Source: CAIQQQ01 sp040399685 (GTDB taxonomy: Bacteria > Pseudomonadota > Alphaproteobacteria > Acetobacterales > Acetobacteraceae). Taken from it: a stretch of DNA of 64,000 nt. The stretch covers positions 1-64,000 of the forward strand of contig JBBART010000023.1 of assembly GCA_040399685.1 (NCBI GenBank), read 5' to 3'. This document shows, one piece after another, positions 38,159 through 47,631 of this stretch. Below the pieces are notes generated by a model. The model saw only the letters and a program-made list of their open reading frames with translations, was not told the origin of the DNA and searched no databases. The translations under genes and the position numbers were made by a program. Positions within the stretch are counted from its first letter, which is position 1. Every line of letters starts with the position of its first letter.

Positions 38159-38296
38159 AGAGGAAGATCTTCTTTTTCTGAAGAAAAAGAAGCAAAAAGA
38201 CCTTCATTCATGTGGGTGCAAATCTTGGCACGTGCCGCGAAAAACGCTCCATAAATGAAGTTTTTTGGTTCTTTTTTTCAAAAAAGAACTCTTCCT
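38159..38296. repeat. AT-rich palindromic interspersed element, copy C
   Basis: This copy has the same orientation as copy A and near-identical outer arms (AGAGGAAGATCTTC at the left end, AAGAACTCTTCC at the right end). The centre differs (GTGC/GCAC stem with CGTGCCGCG). It lies between dnaX and ybaB, five bases from the dnaX stop. Confidence 0.9.
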
Positions 38297-38301
38297 TCCG
38301 C

Positions 38302-40146
38302 CTAACCGAAACCATGCGGCTCATCATAATCGTCACTGCCAGGTGGCGGCAGATCGAACCCGGCCGGTTCGGCCTCCCCGCCCAGGCTGGCAATGGCGGG
38401 CAGGCCGTAATTATCGGTCGCCGAATCACGAACGGCCTCAATCTTGGCGCCCGGAAACGCCAGCAGGATCGCCTGCACCAACGGATGCGTCTCGGCATTT
38501 TGGCGGCGCTGGTGATCGGCCGCGTCGCCCTGCTCAGCCAAGGTGGGCCCGCCCGGCCCAGCCGACAAGGCAATGGTCCAGCGCGTGCTGGTGGCCTCGG
38601 ACAAAATCGCCGACAGACGGGCCGCAAGATCGCGCGGCGCATCCGGCTCTGCGAAAATCTCGATCACCGGCGGGGCAAACCGCACCACATGCACCGAATG
38701 CACCAGATGCGCGTGCAACGTCGGCTCGCGTCGCTCGGCCACAAAAGCCGCCACATCGCGGAAGCTCGACAGTTGCGGCCCGGTCATCCGCACCATGGCG
38801 GGTTCCGCCTGCATCCGCGGCGCGCCATTGGCTGTGGCGCGTGCGCCACCACCCGATGACGGCGGCGACGGCAAGGCCGGCTGTGGCGCCTGGGCCGCCT
38901 GCTCGGTCAGCCGCCGCACCAGATCGCCCGGCGTCGGCAACTCGGCCACATGGCACAGCCGGATCAGTATCATCTCGGCCGCAGCCCGGCGATCGGGCGC
39001 CTGCTCCACCTCAACAGCACCCTTGAGCAGCATCTGCCAGGCACGGCCCAGCGAGGCCATGCTCAGCTTGTCGGCCATCCCCGCCCCACGCACCCGCTCG
39101 GCTTCCGGCAACTCAGAGCCGTGGCGCAGCTCCGGCACCGATTTCAGCCGGGTGACGACGTGCACCAACTCCAGCAGGTCGCCCAGCAACTCCCCCAAAT
39201 CAGCGCCGCGCCCATGGGCGTTGTCCGTGATCGCCAAGGCGGCGGCCGGCTTGCCGTCCATCACCGCCTCGAACAGGTCGAACACCGATCCCCGATCCGC
39301 CAGCCCCAACATCTCGATCACCGCCTCGGCCGTGATCGTCTCGCCGTCCGGCGTCTGCGCAATCGCCTGGTCGAGCAACGACAAACCGTCCCGCGCCGAG
39401 CCATCCGCCGCCCGCGCGATCAGCGCCAGCGCCTCGGGGGCAATCGTCTTGCCCTCCAATTCGGTGATGTGGCCGTAATGCGCCGACAGCTCCGCCACCG
39501 AAATACGCCGCAGGTCGAAACGCTGGCAGCGCGACAGCACCGTCACCGGCACCTTGCGGATTTCGGTGGTGGCAAAAATAAATTTCACATGCGCCGGCGG
39601 CTCTTCCAGCGTCTTCAACAACGCGTTGAACGCCGGCTTTGACAGCATGTGCACCTCGTCGAGGATGAACACGCGCGTCCGCGCCTGCATCGGGCGGAAC
39701 CGCACCGCCTCGATAATCTCGCGAATCGCCTCGATACCGTTGTTGGAGGCGGCGTCCATCTCCGTCACATCCGGATGCCGGTCCGCCAGAATCGCCACGC
39801 AATTCGAACACACGCCGCACGGCTCGGTGGTCGGCCCACCCGTGCCGTCCACGCCCACACAGTTCAGCGCCCGGGCAATAATCCGCGCCGTGGTGGTTTT
39901 GCCCACCCCGCGCACGCCGGTCAGCATGAACGCATGCGCCACCCGACCGAGGCTGAAGGCGTTGCGCAACGTGCGCACCATCGCCTCCTGGCCGATCAGA
40001 TCGCTGAATTGAACAGGCCGGTATTTCCGCGCCAACACCCGGTAAGCTGTGGCCGCAACCGCCGCAACCGGCAGGGAATCGCCAAAAAGCCCGGCGCCCT
40101 CGGGCTCCGGTTGGCTTGCTTCTTCATCTCCGAACAGTCCCGACAT
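38302..40146 (-). CDS. dnaX: DNA polymerase III subunit gamma/tau
   Basis: This 614-residue clamp-loader ATPase has the AAA+ Walker A GVRGVGKTT, followed by a zinc-binding CVGVDG...CGVCSNC cluster and Walker B VFILDEVHMLS. The sensor segment LKTLEEPP and domain III are present. The C-terminal tau part carries a Pro/Ala linker and a domain ending in an acidic tail (DDYDEPHGFG). A poorly conserved N-terminal 35-residue extension contains two LFGD motifs. The gene follows the SRP RNA on the same strand, an arrangement common in alphaproteobacteria. Confidence 0.95.
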   Translation of the reverse strand: MSGLFGDEEASQPEPEGAGLFGDSLPVAAVAATAYRVLARKYRPVQFSDLIGQEAMVRTLRNAFSLGRVAHAFMLTGVRGVGKTTTARIIARALNCVGVDGTGGPTTEPCGVCSNCVAILADRHPDVTEMDAASNNGIEAIREIIEAVRFRPMQARTRVFILDEVHMLSKPAFNALLKTLEEPPAHVKFIFATTEIRKVPVTVLSRCQRFDLRRISVAELSAHYGHITELEGKTIAPEALALIARAADGSARDGLSLLDQAIAQTPDGETITAEAVIEMLGLADRGSVFDLFEAVMDGKPAAALAITDNAHGRGADLGELLGDLLELVHVVTRLKSVPELRHGSELPEAERVRGAGMADKLSMASLGRAWQMLLKGAVEVEQAPDRRAAAEMILIRLCHVAELPTPGDLVRRLTEQAAQAPQPALPSPPSSGGGARATANGAPRMQAEPAMVRMTGPQLSSFRDVAAFVAERREPTLHAHLVHSVHVVRFAPPVIEIFAEPDAPRDLAARLSAILSEATSTRWTIALSAGPGGPTLAEQGDAADHQRRQNAETHPLVQAILLAFPGAKIEAVRDSATDNYGLPAIASLGGEAEPAGFDLPPPGSDDYDEPHGFG

Positions 40147-40169
40147 GGAGATGCCTTAACGCTTTAAGG

Positions 40170-40269
40170 TGGGAGGCCGAACAAACGACCCGAGCGAGAA
40201 CTCGTTGCGGCTGCTACCTTCCGGTCCTGACCGGGTTGGCGAGGCGCTCGTCCGCCGCCGACCTCCCAT
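40170..40269 (-). ncRNA. ffs: Signal recognition particle RNA (4.5S type)
   Basis: On the minus strand the domain IV hairpin reads GGTCAGGACCGGAAGGTAGC, with the diagnostic GGAAG...AGCAGC internal loops that bind Ffh. The two ends pair (TGGGAGGTCGGC with GGCCTCCCAC). Total length is about 100 bases. It is located 24 bases upstream of dnaX. End positions are approximate to a few bases. Confidence 0.95.
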
Positions 40270-40371
40270 CTGCCATATCGCGCATTGTGGCCTCCACTGC
40301 AAGTATCCCGCACGGTTGCCCCCATTTCGTGCGCATGGCAGGTTCATGCCCGATCATCCGCAGGACCCCCC

Positions 40372-41295
40372 GTGCGCCCCATTCCAGCCAGCCGCGCCAA
40401 CGTCTACACCGGCAGCCCGATCGATCGCGTGTCCAACCAGCGAGACGATCAAGCCTTCGTTGAAGCCGCCCTGGCAAACACCGCCGCCCGGTTCTTGCCG
40501 ATCTGGCGCGCCAAAAGCCTCCTGCGCGGCACGGCCGAAGGCCAGCCCGAAGCCGTCTATCTGGCGCGGGCCGACGCCGAGGCAGCTCTGGAAGGCCGTC
40601 ATTGGGCGTTCCTGGGCATTCACGATGAAATCCCTGTGTTCACCTTCGACATCAGCGATCTCGACGACCCGTTGACCGTGTTGCCGGAAAGCCTCGGCCT
40701 CCTCACCGACATCCGCGCCACCGCCGGATTGCTGCCCCGCAACGACGCCTCCATCCTGGCCCATGCCCGCGGCCTGATGCACTGGCGCAGCCGCCACCGC
40801 TTCTGCGGCGCCTGCGGCGGTGCGTGCATCCCGCGCAGCGCCGGCAACGCCATGGCCTGCACCCAATGCGGCGCCCAGCATTTCCCCCGCACCGACCCCG
40901 CCGTGATCATGCTCGTCACCAATGGCGACCAGGCCTTGCTCGGCCACTCCGCCCGCTTTCCCAACACCACCATGTATTCCACCCTCGCCGGCTTCGTGGA
41001 GCCGGGTGAAAGCCTGGAAGAAGCCGTGGTGCGCGAAGTGTTCGAGGAATCGGGCATCAAGGTGGGCCGCGTGTTCTACCATTCCAGCCAGCCTTGGCCG
41101 TTCCCCGCCTCCATCATGCTGGGCTTCCATGCCGAGGCGCTGTCCACCGAGATCACCATCGACCCCGCCGAAATCGAAGACGCCCGCTGGTTCACCCGCG
41201 CCCAACTCCGCGCGCCGGACGCCAACGGCATCTCCCTGCCCCGCGCCGACAGCATCGCCCGCCGGCTGATCGAAGATTGGATGGACGCCGTATGA
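40372..41295 (+). CDS. nudC: NAD(+) diphosphatase / RNA decapping hydrolase
   Basis: This is a 307-residue NudC-type Nudix enzyme. The zinc ribbon uses CGACGGAC and CTQC at about 144-167. The Nudix box is GFVEPGESLEEAVVREVFEESG, followed by the SQPWPFPASIMLGF signature that marks NADH pyrophosphatases. It cleaves NAD(H) to NMN and AMP and removes NAD caps from RNA. The start is GTG at 40372 with AGGA about 7 bases upstream; the open frame extends further without support. The stop overlaps the next ATG. Confidence 0.94.
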   Translation: MRPIPASRANVYTGSPIDRVSNQRDDQAFVEAALANTAARFLPIWRAKSLLRGTAEGQPEAVYLARADAEAALEGRHWAFLGIHDEIPVFTFDISDLDDPLTVLPESLGLLTDIRATAGLLPRNDASILAHARGLMHWRSRHRFCGACGGACIPRSAGNAMACTQCGAQHFPRTDPAVIMLVTNGDQALLGHSARFPNTTMYSTLAGFVEPGESLEEAVVREVFEESGIKVGRVFYHSSQPWPFPASIMLGFHAEALSTEITIDPAEIEDARWFTRAQLRAPDANGISLPRADSIARRLIEDWMDAV

Positions 41296-41585
41296 CCAAC
41301 CCAGCCCGCGCCGCCGCCGTGGCACTCGTGCTGCTGATGACCGGCTGCTCGATGTTCAGCCCCTCCGGCACGCCGGCATCCGAACCCGGCAGCGCCGAAC
41401 GCGCCTGCGAGGACGCCGCCGACCAAGACCCCGCCGTCCGGAACTTCTGGGGCCACAGCCCCGCCAACCTGCCCGCCGGCACCTTCACCGAAGGCTATCA
41501 GGCCGCCCGCCGCAACGCGGTGGTGGACTGCATGCGAATCCGCAGCGGTCGTCCAAAAGGCGGCGTGGAAAAAGTTATCCAATAA
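41292..41585 (+). CDS. Small lipoprotein of unknown function
   Basis: This 97-residue protein has a lipobox (LVLLMTGC, Cys at about residue 18). The mature chain contains SAERACEDAADQDPAVRNFWG and a GYQAARRNAVVDCMR segment. I do not recognise a family. The ATG overlaps the nudC stop by four bases. It is followed 19 bases later by the NIPSNAP gene. Confidence 0.75.
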   Translation: MTNPARAAAVALVLLMTGCSMFSPSGTPASEPGSAERACEDAADQDPAVRNFWGHSPANLPAGTFTEGYQAARRNAVVDCMRIRSGRPKGGVEKVIQ

Positions 41586-41604
41586 TCAACACAGGAAACG
41601 CTCA

Positions 41605-41925
41605 ATGATCGTCGACATGCGCACCTACACCGCCAAACCCGGCAAACTCGCCGCCTGGATCAAGCTGTACCAGGAACTCGGCTGGCCGCTGCAACAGAAA
41701 TACCTCGGCACCTGCCTCGGCTGGTACACCGTCGCCGAAGGCACGCTGAACACGGTCGTCCACATGTGGCGCTACGAGAGCCAGGCCGACCGCGAAACCC
41801 GCCGCGCCGCGATGGTCGCCGACCCCGCCTGGGGCGAATTCCTGCGCCAGACCGCCGAAGCCGGCTACCTCGTCAAGCAGGAAAACACCTTCCTCACGCC
41901 GACCGCATTCTCGCCGCAGCAGTAA
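41605..41925 (+). CDS. NIPSNAP family protein
   Basis: This is a 106-residue dimeric alpha/beta-barrel-type protein. The pattern MIVDMRTYTAKPGKLAAWIKLY, a central GWYTVAEGTLNTVVHMWRYES and the YLVKQENTFLTP end is typical of NIPSNAP. Its biochemical role is not known. A CAGGAAA site lies 7 bases before the ATG. It converges on lpxR. Confidence 0.88.
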   Translation: MIVDMRTYTAKPGKLAAWIKLYQELGWPLQQKYLGTCLGWYTVAEGTLNTVVHMWRYESQADRETRRAAMVADPAWGEFLRQTAEAGYLVKQENTFLTPTAFSPQQ

Positions 41926-41950
41926 AAAACCGCCAGGTCGTGCTGCGAAA

Positions 41951-41986
41951 GCCCGCCTTGATCCTGTTCCCAGGATGAAGGCGGGC
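41951..41986. terminator. Hairpin between convergent NIPSNAP and lpxR genes
   Basis: GCCCGCCTT-G-ATCCTG pairs with CAGGAT-G-AAGGCGGGC around a TTCC loop. The stem has 15 base pairs broken by one G-G mismatch. It lies 4 bases past the lpxR stop and 25 past the NIPSNAP stop. It could end transcription from both sides, but no strong T-run follows either way, so a REP-like role is also possible. Confidence 0.55.
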
Positions 41987-41990
41987 GCCC

Positions 41991-43001
41991 TCAAAAATGC
42001 ACCGAGGCTGCGATGGAGCCATAGTTGAACAGGCCAGCCTTCTGGCCCTGAAACGCATCGGTTTGCCACGTGTGGGTGTAGCTGATCCGGGTGCCGTGAT
42101 AGATCACCGCGATTCCCCCTTCAAACTCGGCCATCAACGGCCGACGCGGCACATGGGCGGAATGGCTGAACAGCGCGCCGTCGATAAAAGCGTCGCGCGC
42201 GATGGCCTGGCCACTGGCCCCCGCGAAAACATAATAGGCCACGCTCTCCGCCGGCAGGAAGGCATCGGTTCCCGTCGGCCCGTCGGTCATGCGCGACGGG
42301 CCATAATCACGATCAAGACCGTGGCCAATCCGAAGGCGGCCACCAACACGGACATAATCACGCACGGTGCCCACACCGACCGCCACGGCCGGGATGATGT
42401 CGGTTTCAGCCGGGCCGAGCGTGAGCAGGCGCTGGCGCCACATATGCGTGGCCGTCAATTCCAGGGCTGGCTCGTTCGGCAATTGTGCCGCCCAGCCATG
42501 GGACTGCTCTGAATTGATAAGGCTGTGAAAGCCGTTCTGAATCGGCCGGCCCAGGGCCGCCGGGCCGATCACGCCAAGGCTCACGGCCAGAACATCGCGC
42601 TGCTGCCCGATATCCTGAACCAGCGTGGCGGTGGCGGCGGTATAGCCCGCGTAGGGGTGGTCCTTGGGGTCCGGGTGAATACGGCTGGTGTCGGTGGGGG
42701 TGTAGATCTGCTGGCCCACGCTCACACCCAGCCAGGTCAGGCCAGAGCCATACAGGGTCCGCGCCAGATCCGACGCAGCTTGCGGGACACGCCCAGGCGA
42801 CGACATGTAGGTAAGTTCGTCCGCTGCTGTGTAATACCGGTCGGTCCCGCCCGGCACGGTGGAGAATTTGTCGTTCTCGGTGCGCAAGGTCCAGATCGGC
42901 CCGGGATCAACCCGCGTGCCGGTGTCTTGGGCCTGTGCCTGGCCGGGTGCGAGCGATGACGCGGCCAAAAGCAGGCCGGCGAAGAGCGGAAGGCGGGACA
43001 T
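41991..43001 (-). CDS. lpxR: Lipid A deacylase, LpxR family
   Basis: This 336-residue outer-membrane protein has a signal peptide ending APGQAQAQ. LpxR-family features are the first strand with TENDKF, the GGTDRYYTAADELTY segment, and DPKDHPYAGYTAATATLVQD in the active-site strand. The protein ends in phenylalanine (AASVHF), as outer-membrane barrels often do. The ATG at 43001 has AAGGATG upstream. It would remove the 3'-acyloxyacyl group of lipid A. The gene is monocistronic. Confidence 0.87.
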   Translation of the reverse strand: MSRLPLFAGLLLAASSLAPGQAQAQDTGTRVDPGPIWTLRTENDKFSTVPGGTDRYYTAADELTYMSSPGRVPQAASDLARTLYGSGLTWLGVSVGQQIYTPTDTSRIHPDPKDHPYAGYTAATATLVQDIGQQRDVLAVSLGVIGPAALGRPIQNGFHSLINSEQSHGWAAQLPNEPALELTATHMWRQRLLTLGPAETDIIPAVAVGVGTVRDYVRVGGRLRIGHGLDRDYGPSRMTDGPTGTDAFLPAESVAYYVFAGASGQAIARDAFIDGALFSHSAHVPRRPLMAEFEGGIAVIYHGTRISYTHTWQTDAFQGQKAGLFNYGSIAASVHF

Positions 43002-43111
43002 GCAGCATCCTTCGGGCACCACATGGCGACATGCGGCATTGTGTGACGATCAGGACCGTCTTGCGCGGGCCTCGAAGGGTTGTTGCACACGAAAGCGACA
43101 AAGACGTGGCA

Positions 43112-43142
43112 GACCCAACGAACGCGTAATGTTCGCTGGGTC
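43112..43142 (-). terminator. Putative terminator hairpin after the 2-hydroxyacid dehydrogenase gene
   Basis: GACCCA-A-CGAAC pairs with GTTCG-C-TGGGTC around a 7-base loop. It lies 18 bases past the stop at 43161 and before lpxR. There is no T-run, so confidence is moderate. Confidence 0.5.
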
Positions 43143-43160
43143 TGAAGGTTCCGCGTATGG

Positions 43161-44198
43161 TTAGCTGTTGGGTCCGCGCTCCATCGACACCGGCTGCCAA
43201 CGCCGCGCATCCAGCCCGGCAATGACACTGGGGTTGACGCAGCTCATCGGCCAGCGACCGCTCAGCGCGAGGGCGAGCTCCTGGCCCACGCGGCGTTTAC
43301 GGGCCGGATCGAAACGTGCGGAGGCCGATGCCACGTGCGAGGTGAGGATGACATTGTCCATCGCCAGCAACGGGTTGTCCTGTCGCGGCGGTTCGGTTTC
43401 CAGCACGTCCAGCGCCGCACCGGCGATCCAGCCCTGTTGCAGGGCGGTGATCAGGGCGGCTTCATCCACCGTGGCGCCACGGCCAGTATTGATGAAGATC
43501 GCGGTCTTTTTCATCATGCGGAAATGCCGCTCGGTCAGCATGCCCGTCGCTTCCGGCGTGGCGGGCGCGTGCATGGAGATGAAATCGGAATTGCGCAGCA
43601 CCTCCTCGAACGAGGCCGGCTCCACGCCATACGGCGGCATCACCAGTTCTTCGATATAGGGGTCGTACGCCAGCATCCGCAGGCCGAACGGGCGGGCGCG
43701 CAGGGCGGTGGCGCGGGCGACATGGCCAAACGCGATGAAGCCGAGGGTTTGGCCCATCAGCCGGGGGAATTGCGACAATTGCGGCCGGCCTTCGCGCCAG
43801 CGGCCGGTGCGCACCATGCGGTCCTGTTCCACCAGGCGACGAAAGCCGCCGAGCAGCAGCGTCATGGCGTGGTCGGCCACTTCCTCGATGAAGGTGTCCG
43901 GCACGTTGGTGACGGGGATGCCGCGCGCGGTGGCGGCCTTCACGTCCACATAATCCACGCCCACGCTGCCGAGGGAGATCACCTTGCAGCGGGTCAGTCC
44001 GTTGATGATGTTGGCGGTGATTTTCATGCCTTTGCCATAGATGGCGTCTGCATGCATGGCGGCGTGGGCGAAATCGGCCTCGTTATCAGGCGCTTCGACA
44101 ATCTCGGCACCGAGGGCCGACAGAGCCTCCATCTCATAGTCATACGCGCCATCCGCAGCCTTCGAGGCAGCGGGGGTGACGATCTTGAACCTGACCAT
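43161..44198 (-). CDS. C-terminal-binding-protein-type 2-hydroxyacid dehydrogenase
   Basis: This is a 345-residue D-2-hydroxyacid dehydrogenase homologue. The catalytic Arg is in INTGRGATVDE, a Glu in DVLETEPP and the His in LTSHVASAS. The Rossmann turn reads GFIAFGHVAR, so two of the three glycines of GxGxxG are alanine, a form seen in the CtBP/SerA-like group. It is transcribed after the sugar ABC importer genes and probably oxidises or reduces a metabolite of the imported compound. The substrate is unknown. Confidence 0.85.
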   Translation of the reverse strand: MVRFKIVTPAASKAADGAYDYEMEALSALGAEIVEAPDNEADFAHAAMHADAIYGKGMKITANIINGLTRCKVISLGSVGVDYVDVKAATARGIPVTNVPDTFIEEVADHAMTLLLGGFRRLVEQDRMVRTGRWREGRPQLSQFPRLMGQTLGFIAFGHVARATALRARPFGLRMLAYDPYIEELVMPPYGVEPASFEEVLRNSDFISMHAPATPEATGMLTERHFRMMKKTAIFINTGRGATVDEAALITALQQGWIAGAALDVLETEPPRQDNPLLAMDNVILTSHVASASARFDPARKRRVGQELALALSGRWPMSCVNPSVIAGLDARRWQPVSMERGPNS

Positions 44199-44220
44199 AT
44201 TTCGGTCTCCTGAGAAGCAC

Positions 44221-44258
44221 CGTCATCGCAAGAAGCCAGCCTGCTTCTCGCGATGACG
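44221..44258 (-). promoter_or_regulatory. Intercistronic hairpin between substrate-binding protein and dehydrogenase genes
   Basis: CGTCATCGC (44221-44229) pairs with GCGATGACG (44250-44258), extended by AGAAGC/GCTTCT. It sits 11 bases after the substrate-binding-protein stop on the minus strand. No T-run follows in that direction, so it may protect the mRNA end or attenuate readthrough. Confidence 0.5.
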
Positions 44259-44269
44259 CCTTTTAACTG

Positions 44270-45595
44270 CTAGCGATAGAAACGCTTCGCCCGGCGCTCG
44301 GCTTCCTTGACGGCCTCTTCCGGCGTCGCCTGCCCGCTGCTGACGGCGGCAAACATCTGCACGTTGACGTAATCGGCGGTCGACGCGGTCGATGCCTGGC
44401 TGATCGGGCCTTTGTAGCCGTTCCAGTATTCCATGCCGCAGGTATCGCGGTATGGCAGGATCTTCGGATCGGACGACCACACGGCCGCCTGCGCATAGGC
44501 CTTCAGCGGCTGCGCCCAATAGCCGATGCAGCCGGTCAGCCACTCTTCGTACTGCTCCTGCTCCATCATGAAGCGGATGAACTCTTTGGACGCGTTCGGA
44601 TACTTGGTGTGCTTGAACACCATCGTGTTGAGCATCAGCGCCGTCTCGGCCCGGGTTTTGGACACGCCGAGCGGCATGGGCGCGTGATAGGTGTCGGCGG
44701 CCTCGGCGGCCTTGCTTGGGTCGTTCTTCAGGGCGAAATACACCGACACGCCGTTCTGCGTGAGGCCGATTTCGCCGGCGATGAACGCCTTGTTGTTCGA
44801 CGGGTCCTGCCAGCCGAGCGTGCCGGAAATAAACGTCGGATACAGTTCCTTGGCGTATTTCAGCGCGTCGATCGTCTGTTTGCTGTTGATGGCAACGCGG
44901 CCGTCTTCACCCACCAGATAGCCACCATGCGACCACAGCAGCCAGCTGCAATAGGCGTTGGCGTCACCCACCGCATTGCCCAGCGCGAATCCGGCGGGAT
45001 GACCGTTCTTCTTCAAATTCTGACACAGCTTGAGGAAGTTCTCATGGTCCGTCGGGATCTCGTCGTAGCCGGCTTCCTTGACCCAGGACTTCCGATAAAC
45101 CGCCGGGCCGCCAGAGCCGCCCATGGGAATGCCGATCCAGTTGTTGGTGCCCCATTTCTTGCCGTAGCGTTCGGCCAACGGATACCACCCGCCGTATTTC
45201 GCACCGAGATATTCAGCGATGTCGGTCAGTTCAACCACCTTGTCGACGAACTGGTGCGGGTCATCCGGCCAGGCCACCACGATGTCCGGGCCGGCGCCGG
45301 TGTTGGCGGCAACGGCCACCTGCGGGCGCAAATCTTCCCAGCCAACGAAGTCCAGCCGCACCGGCACGCCGGTCTGCGCGGTGAACTTGGCCACGTTTTT
45401 GCGGAAGATGATTTCGTCCGGGTCCAAGAACTTGGTCGGGCGCAGCACGCGCAGCGTGGCGCCGTTCTCCAACGGCAGCTTCGGCGGCGTGACGTTGGCC
45501 ACCGGAATGGCCGACATGGCGAAGTTGGGCAGCAGCATCGAGGCTGCGGCGGCCGTGCCTGTGGCGAGCACGGTGCGGCGAGTGATAATGGCCAT
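44270..45595 (-). CDS. Carbohydrate ABC transporter substrate-binding protein
   Basis: This 441-residue extracellular solute-binding protein (family 1) has a twin-arginine-like signal (TRRTVLATGTAAAASMLLP). Mature features include VGWEDLRPQVAVAANTGAGPDIVVAW and IGIPMGGSGGPAVYRKSW. It should work with the permeases and ATPase upstream, but is separated from them by repeat copy D. The ligand is probably a sugar or polyol and is not identified. Confidence 0.9.
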   Translation of the reverse strand: MAIITRRTVLATGTAAAASMLLPNFAMSAIPVANVTPPKLPLENGATLRVLRPTKFLDPDEIIFRKNVAKFTAQTGVPVRLDFVGWEDLRPQVAVAANTGAGPDIVVAWPDDPHQFVDKVVELTDIAEYLGAKYGGWYPLAERYGKKWGTNNWIGIPMGGSGGPAVYRKSWVKEAGYDEIPTDHENFLKLCQNLKKNGHPAGFALGNAVGDANAYCSWLLWSHGGYLVGEDGRVAINSKQTIDALKYAKELYPTFISGTLGWQDPSNNKAFIAGEIGLTQNGVSVYFALKNDPSKAAEAADTYHAPMPLGVSKTRAETALMLNTMVFKHTKYPNASKEFIRFMMEQEQYEEWLTGCIGYWAQPLKAYAQAAVWSSDPKILPYRDTCGMEYWNGYKGPISQASTASTADYVNVQMFAAVSSGQATPEEAVKEAERRAKRFYR

Positions 45596-45624
45596 TTGTT
45601 TCCCCCTTTTTTATTATTATAAAA

Positions 45625-45758
45625 GGCTCTGTTCTTTTTTGAAAAAAAGAACCAAAAAACTTCATTCATTTAGGTGCGTGATATGGAGATATCGTGACAC
45701 GCGCATAAATGAATGAAAGTCTTTTTGCTTCTTTTTCTTCAGAAAAAGAAGATCTTCA
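45625..45758. repeat. AT-rich palindromic interspersed element, copy D
   Basis: This copy is oriented as copy B: GTTCTTTTTTGAAAAAAAGAACC at the left and CTTCTTTTTCTTCAGAAAAAGAAG at the right, with CTTCATTCATTT and AAATGAATGAAAGTCTTTTTG flanking the centre. The centre contains nested stems GATAT/ATATC and GCGTG/CACGC. It lies inside the sugar ABC operon, between the second permease gene and the binding-protein gene. Confidence 0.9.
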
Positions 45759-45770
45759 TACTGAAACCCT

Positions 45771-46682
45771 CTATTCCTTCACCGCTCCGGTCAACGACGA
45801 AACGTAGTATTCCACAAAGAACGAATAGAACACCGCCACCGGCAGCGATCCCAGCAAGGCGCCCGCCATCAGCGAACCCCATTGGTAAACGTCGCCCTGC
45901 ACCAGTTCGGTGAGGATAGCGACGGGCACTGTCTTTTTCTCGGATGACGAGATGAAGGCCAGCGCATAGATGAACTCGTTCCACGACAGCGTGAACGCGA
46001 AGATGCCGGCCGAGATCAGCCCCGGCACCGCCAGCGGCAGCGTGATCCGGCGCAGGATCTGCAGGCGGGATGCGCCGTCGATCAGCGCGCATTCCTCAAG
46101 CTCATACGGGATGGATTTGAAATACCCGATCAGCAGCCAGGTGCAGAACGGCACCAGGAAGGTTGGGTATGTCAGCACCAGCGCCCAGGGGCTGTCGAAC
46201 AGGCCGAAGTTGAACACCACCGAGGCCAGCGGAATGAACAAGATGGAGGGCGGCACGAGATAGGCCAGATAGATGCCCAGCCCCACCCATTTCGACCCGC
46301 GAAACCGCAGCCGTTGGATGGCGTAAGCCGCCAGCACGCTGGAGAACAACGAGATGATGGTGGCGCCGAACGACACCCCCATCGTGGTCACCAGCCAACG
46401 CGGGTACGACGTCTCGAACAACAACTTGCGAATGTTGTCGAGCGTGGGGGACGTGATCCAGAACGGGTTGTTGTTCTTGTAGTCCAGCAACTCGCCGTTC
46501 GGTTTGAACGACGTGATGGTCATCCAATAGAACGGAAACAACAGGATGAGCAGGAAGCACGCCAACGGCAGATACACCGTGATCATGCGCCGTGCGCCGC
46601 TGTCCCACGCCATCACCTGCGGGCCGTCATCCTCGGTGTAGTCTGAGGGGTTCGGAACCCCCGTATTCACGGCGTTGCTCAT
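45771..46682 (-). CDS. Carbohydrate ABC transporter permease (MalG type)
   Basis: This 303-residue inner-membrane permease has about six transmembrane helices. The EAA loop that contacts the ATPase reads ELEECALIDGASRLQILRRITLP. The ATG at 46682 overlaps the stop of the other permease by four bases; an in-frame ATG at 46703 inside that gene is less likely. Repeat copy D follows its stop. Confidence 0.92.
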   Translation of the reverse strand: MSNAVNTGVPNPSDYTEDDGPQVMAWDSGARRMITVYLPLACFLLILLFPFYWMTITSFKPNGELLDYKNNNPFWITSPTLDNIRKLLFETSYPRWLVTTMGVSFGATIISLFSSVLAAYAIQRLRFRGSKWVGLGIYLAYLVPPSILFIPLASVVFNFGLFDSPWALVLTYPTFLVPFCTWLLIGYFKSIPYELEECALIDGASRLQILRRITLPLAVPGLISAGIFAFTLSWNEFIYALAFISSSEKKTVPVAILTELVQGDVYQWGSLMAGALLGSLPVAVFYSFFVEYYVSSLTGAVKE

Positions 46683-47631
46683 TCGTCGCCTCCCTGCTGC
46701 CATTTGCGTTGGCCGATGGCGAAGTAGCTGAACAGGGTGGCGATGATCAGGAACGGAATCATGGACACCGCGATCGCCGCCCCCTCACCCAGAGACCCAC
46801 CCGGAATGCCGCGCTGGAAGGCAAGCGTTGCCATCAGATGCGTGGAATTGATCGGGCCGCCACGGGTGATGGCATAGACAAGCTGGAAGTCGGCAAAGGT
46901 GAACAGCACCGAGAAGGTGAGCACCACCGCCAGGATCGGCATCAACAACGGCACCGTCACCCGCCGGAAACGCTGCCAGGAGCTGGCGCCGTCGAGCATC
47001 GCGGCCTCATACAACGAGGGCGAGATGGTTTGCAGGCCCGCGAGCAGCGAGATGGCCACGAACGGAATGCCGCGCCACACATTGGCAAAGATCAACGACC
47101 ACCGCGCATTCCACGGCGTGCCAAGGAAGTCGATATTGGAATCGATCAGATGCAGCCGGTCCTTCAGCACATATGAAATGATGCTGAACTGCGGATCATA
47201 GATCCACCAGAACGCGATGGCCGACAGCACCGTGGGCGTGATCCATGGCAGCAGGATGATGGCCCGCAGCAAGGATTTCAGCGGCACGTTCTGGTTCAGC
47301 AGCAAGGCCAGCCACAGGCCGAGCGCGAATTTCAGGGCGGTGGCGGCGGCCGTGTAGAAGATCGTCCACCATACCGCGTTGAGAAAGACGCGGTCTTCCA
47401 TCAGATACTGAAAGTTCTCCAACCCCACCCAGATGCCGGGCTTGCCCAGCTTGGTGTCGGTGAAGGACATCCAGATGCCCAGACCAAGCGGGTAGGTCAG
47501 GAACACCAGCAGCAGCCCCATCGCCGGCAGCAGGCAGATGAAGATCAGGAACGCCTTGTTGTCGAACAGTCTCTCCAGCGCCGAAGGCTTGCGGCGCGTG
47601 GCGACCCAGGTAGATGCATCCACGTCCCCGC

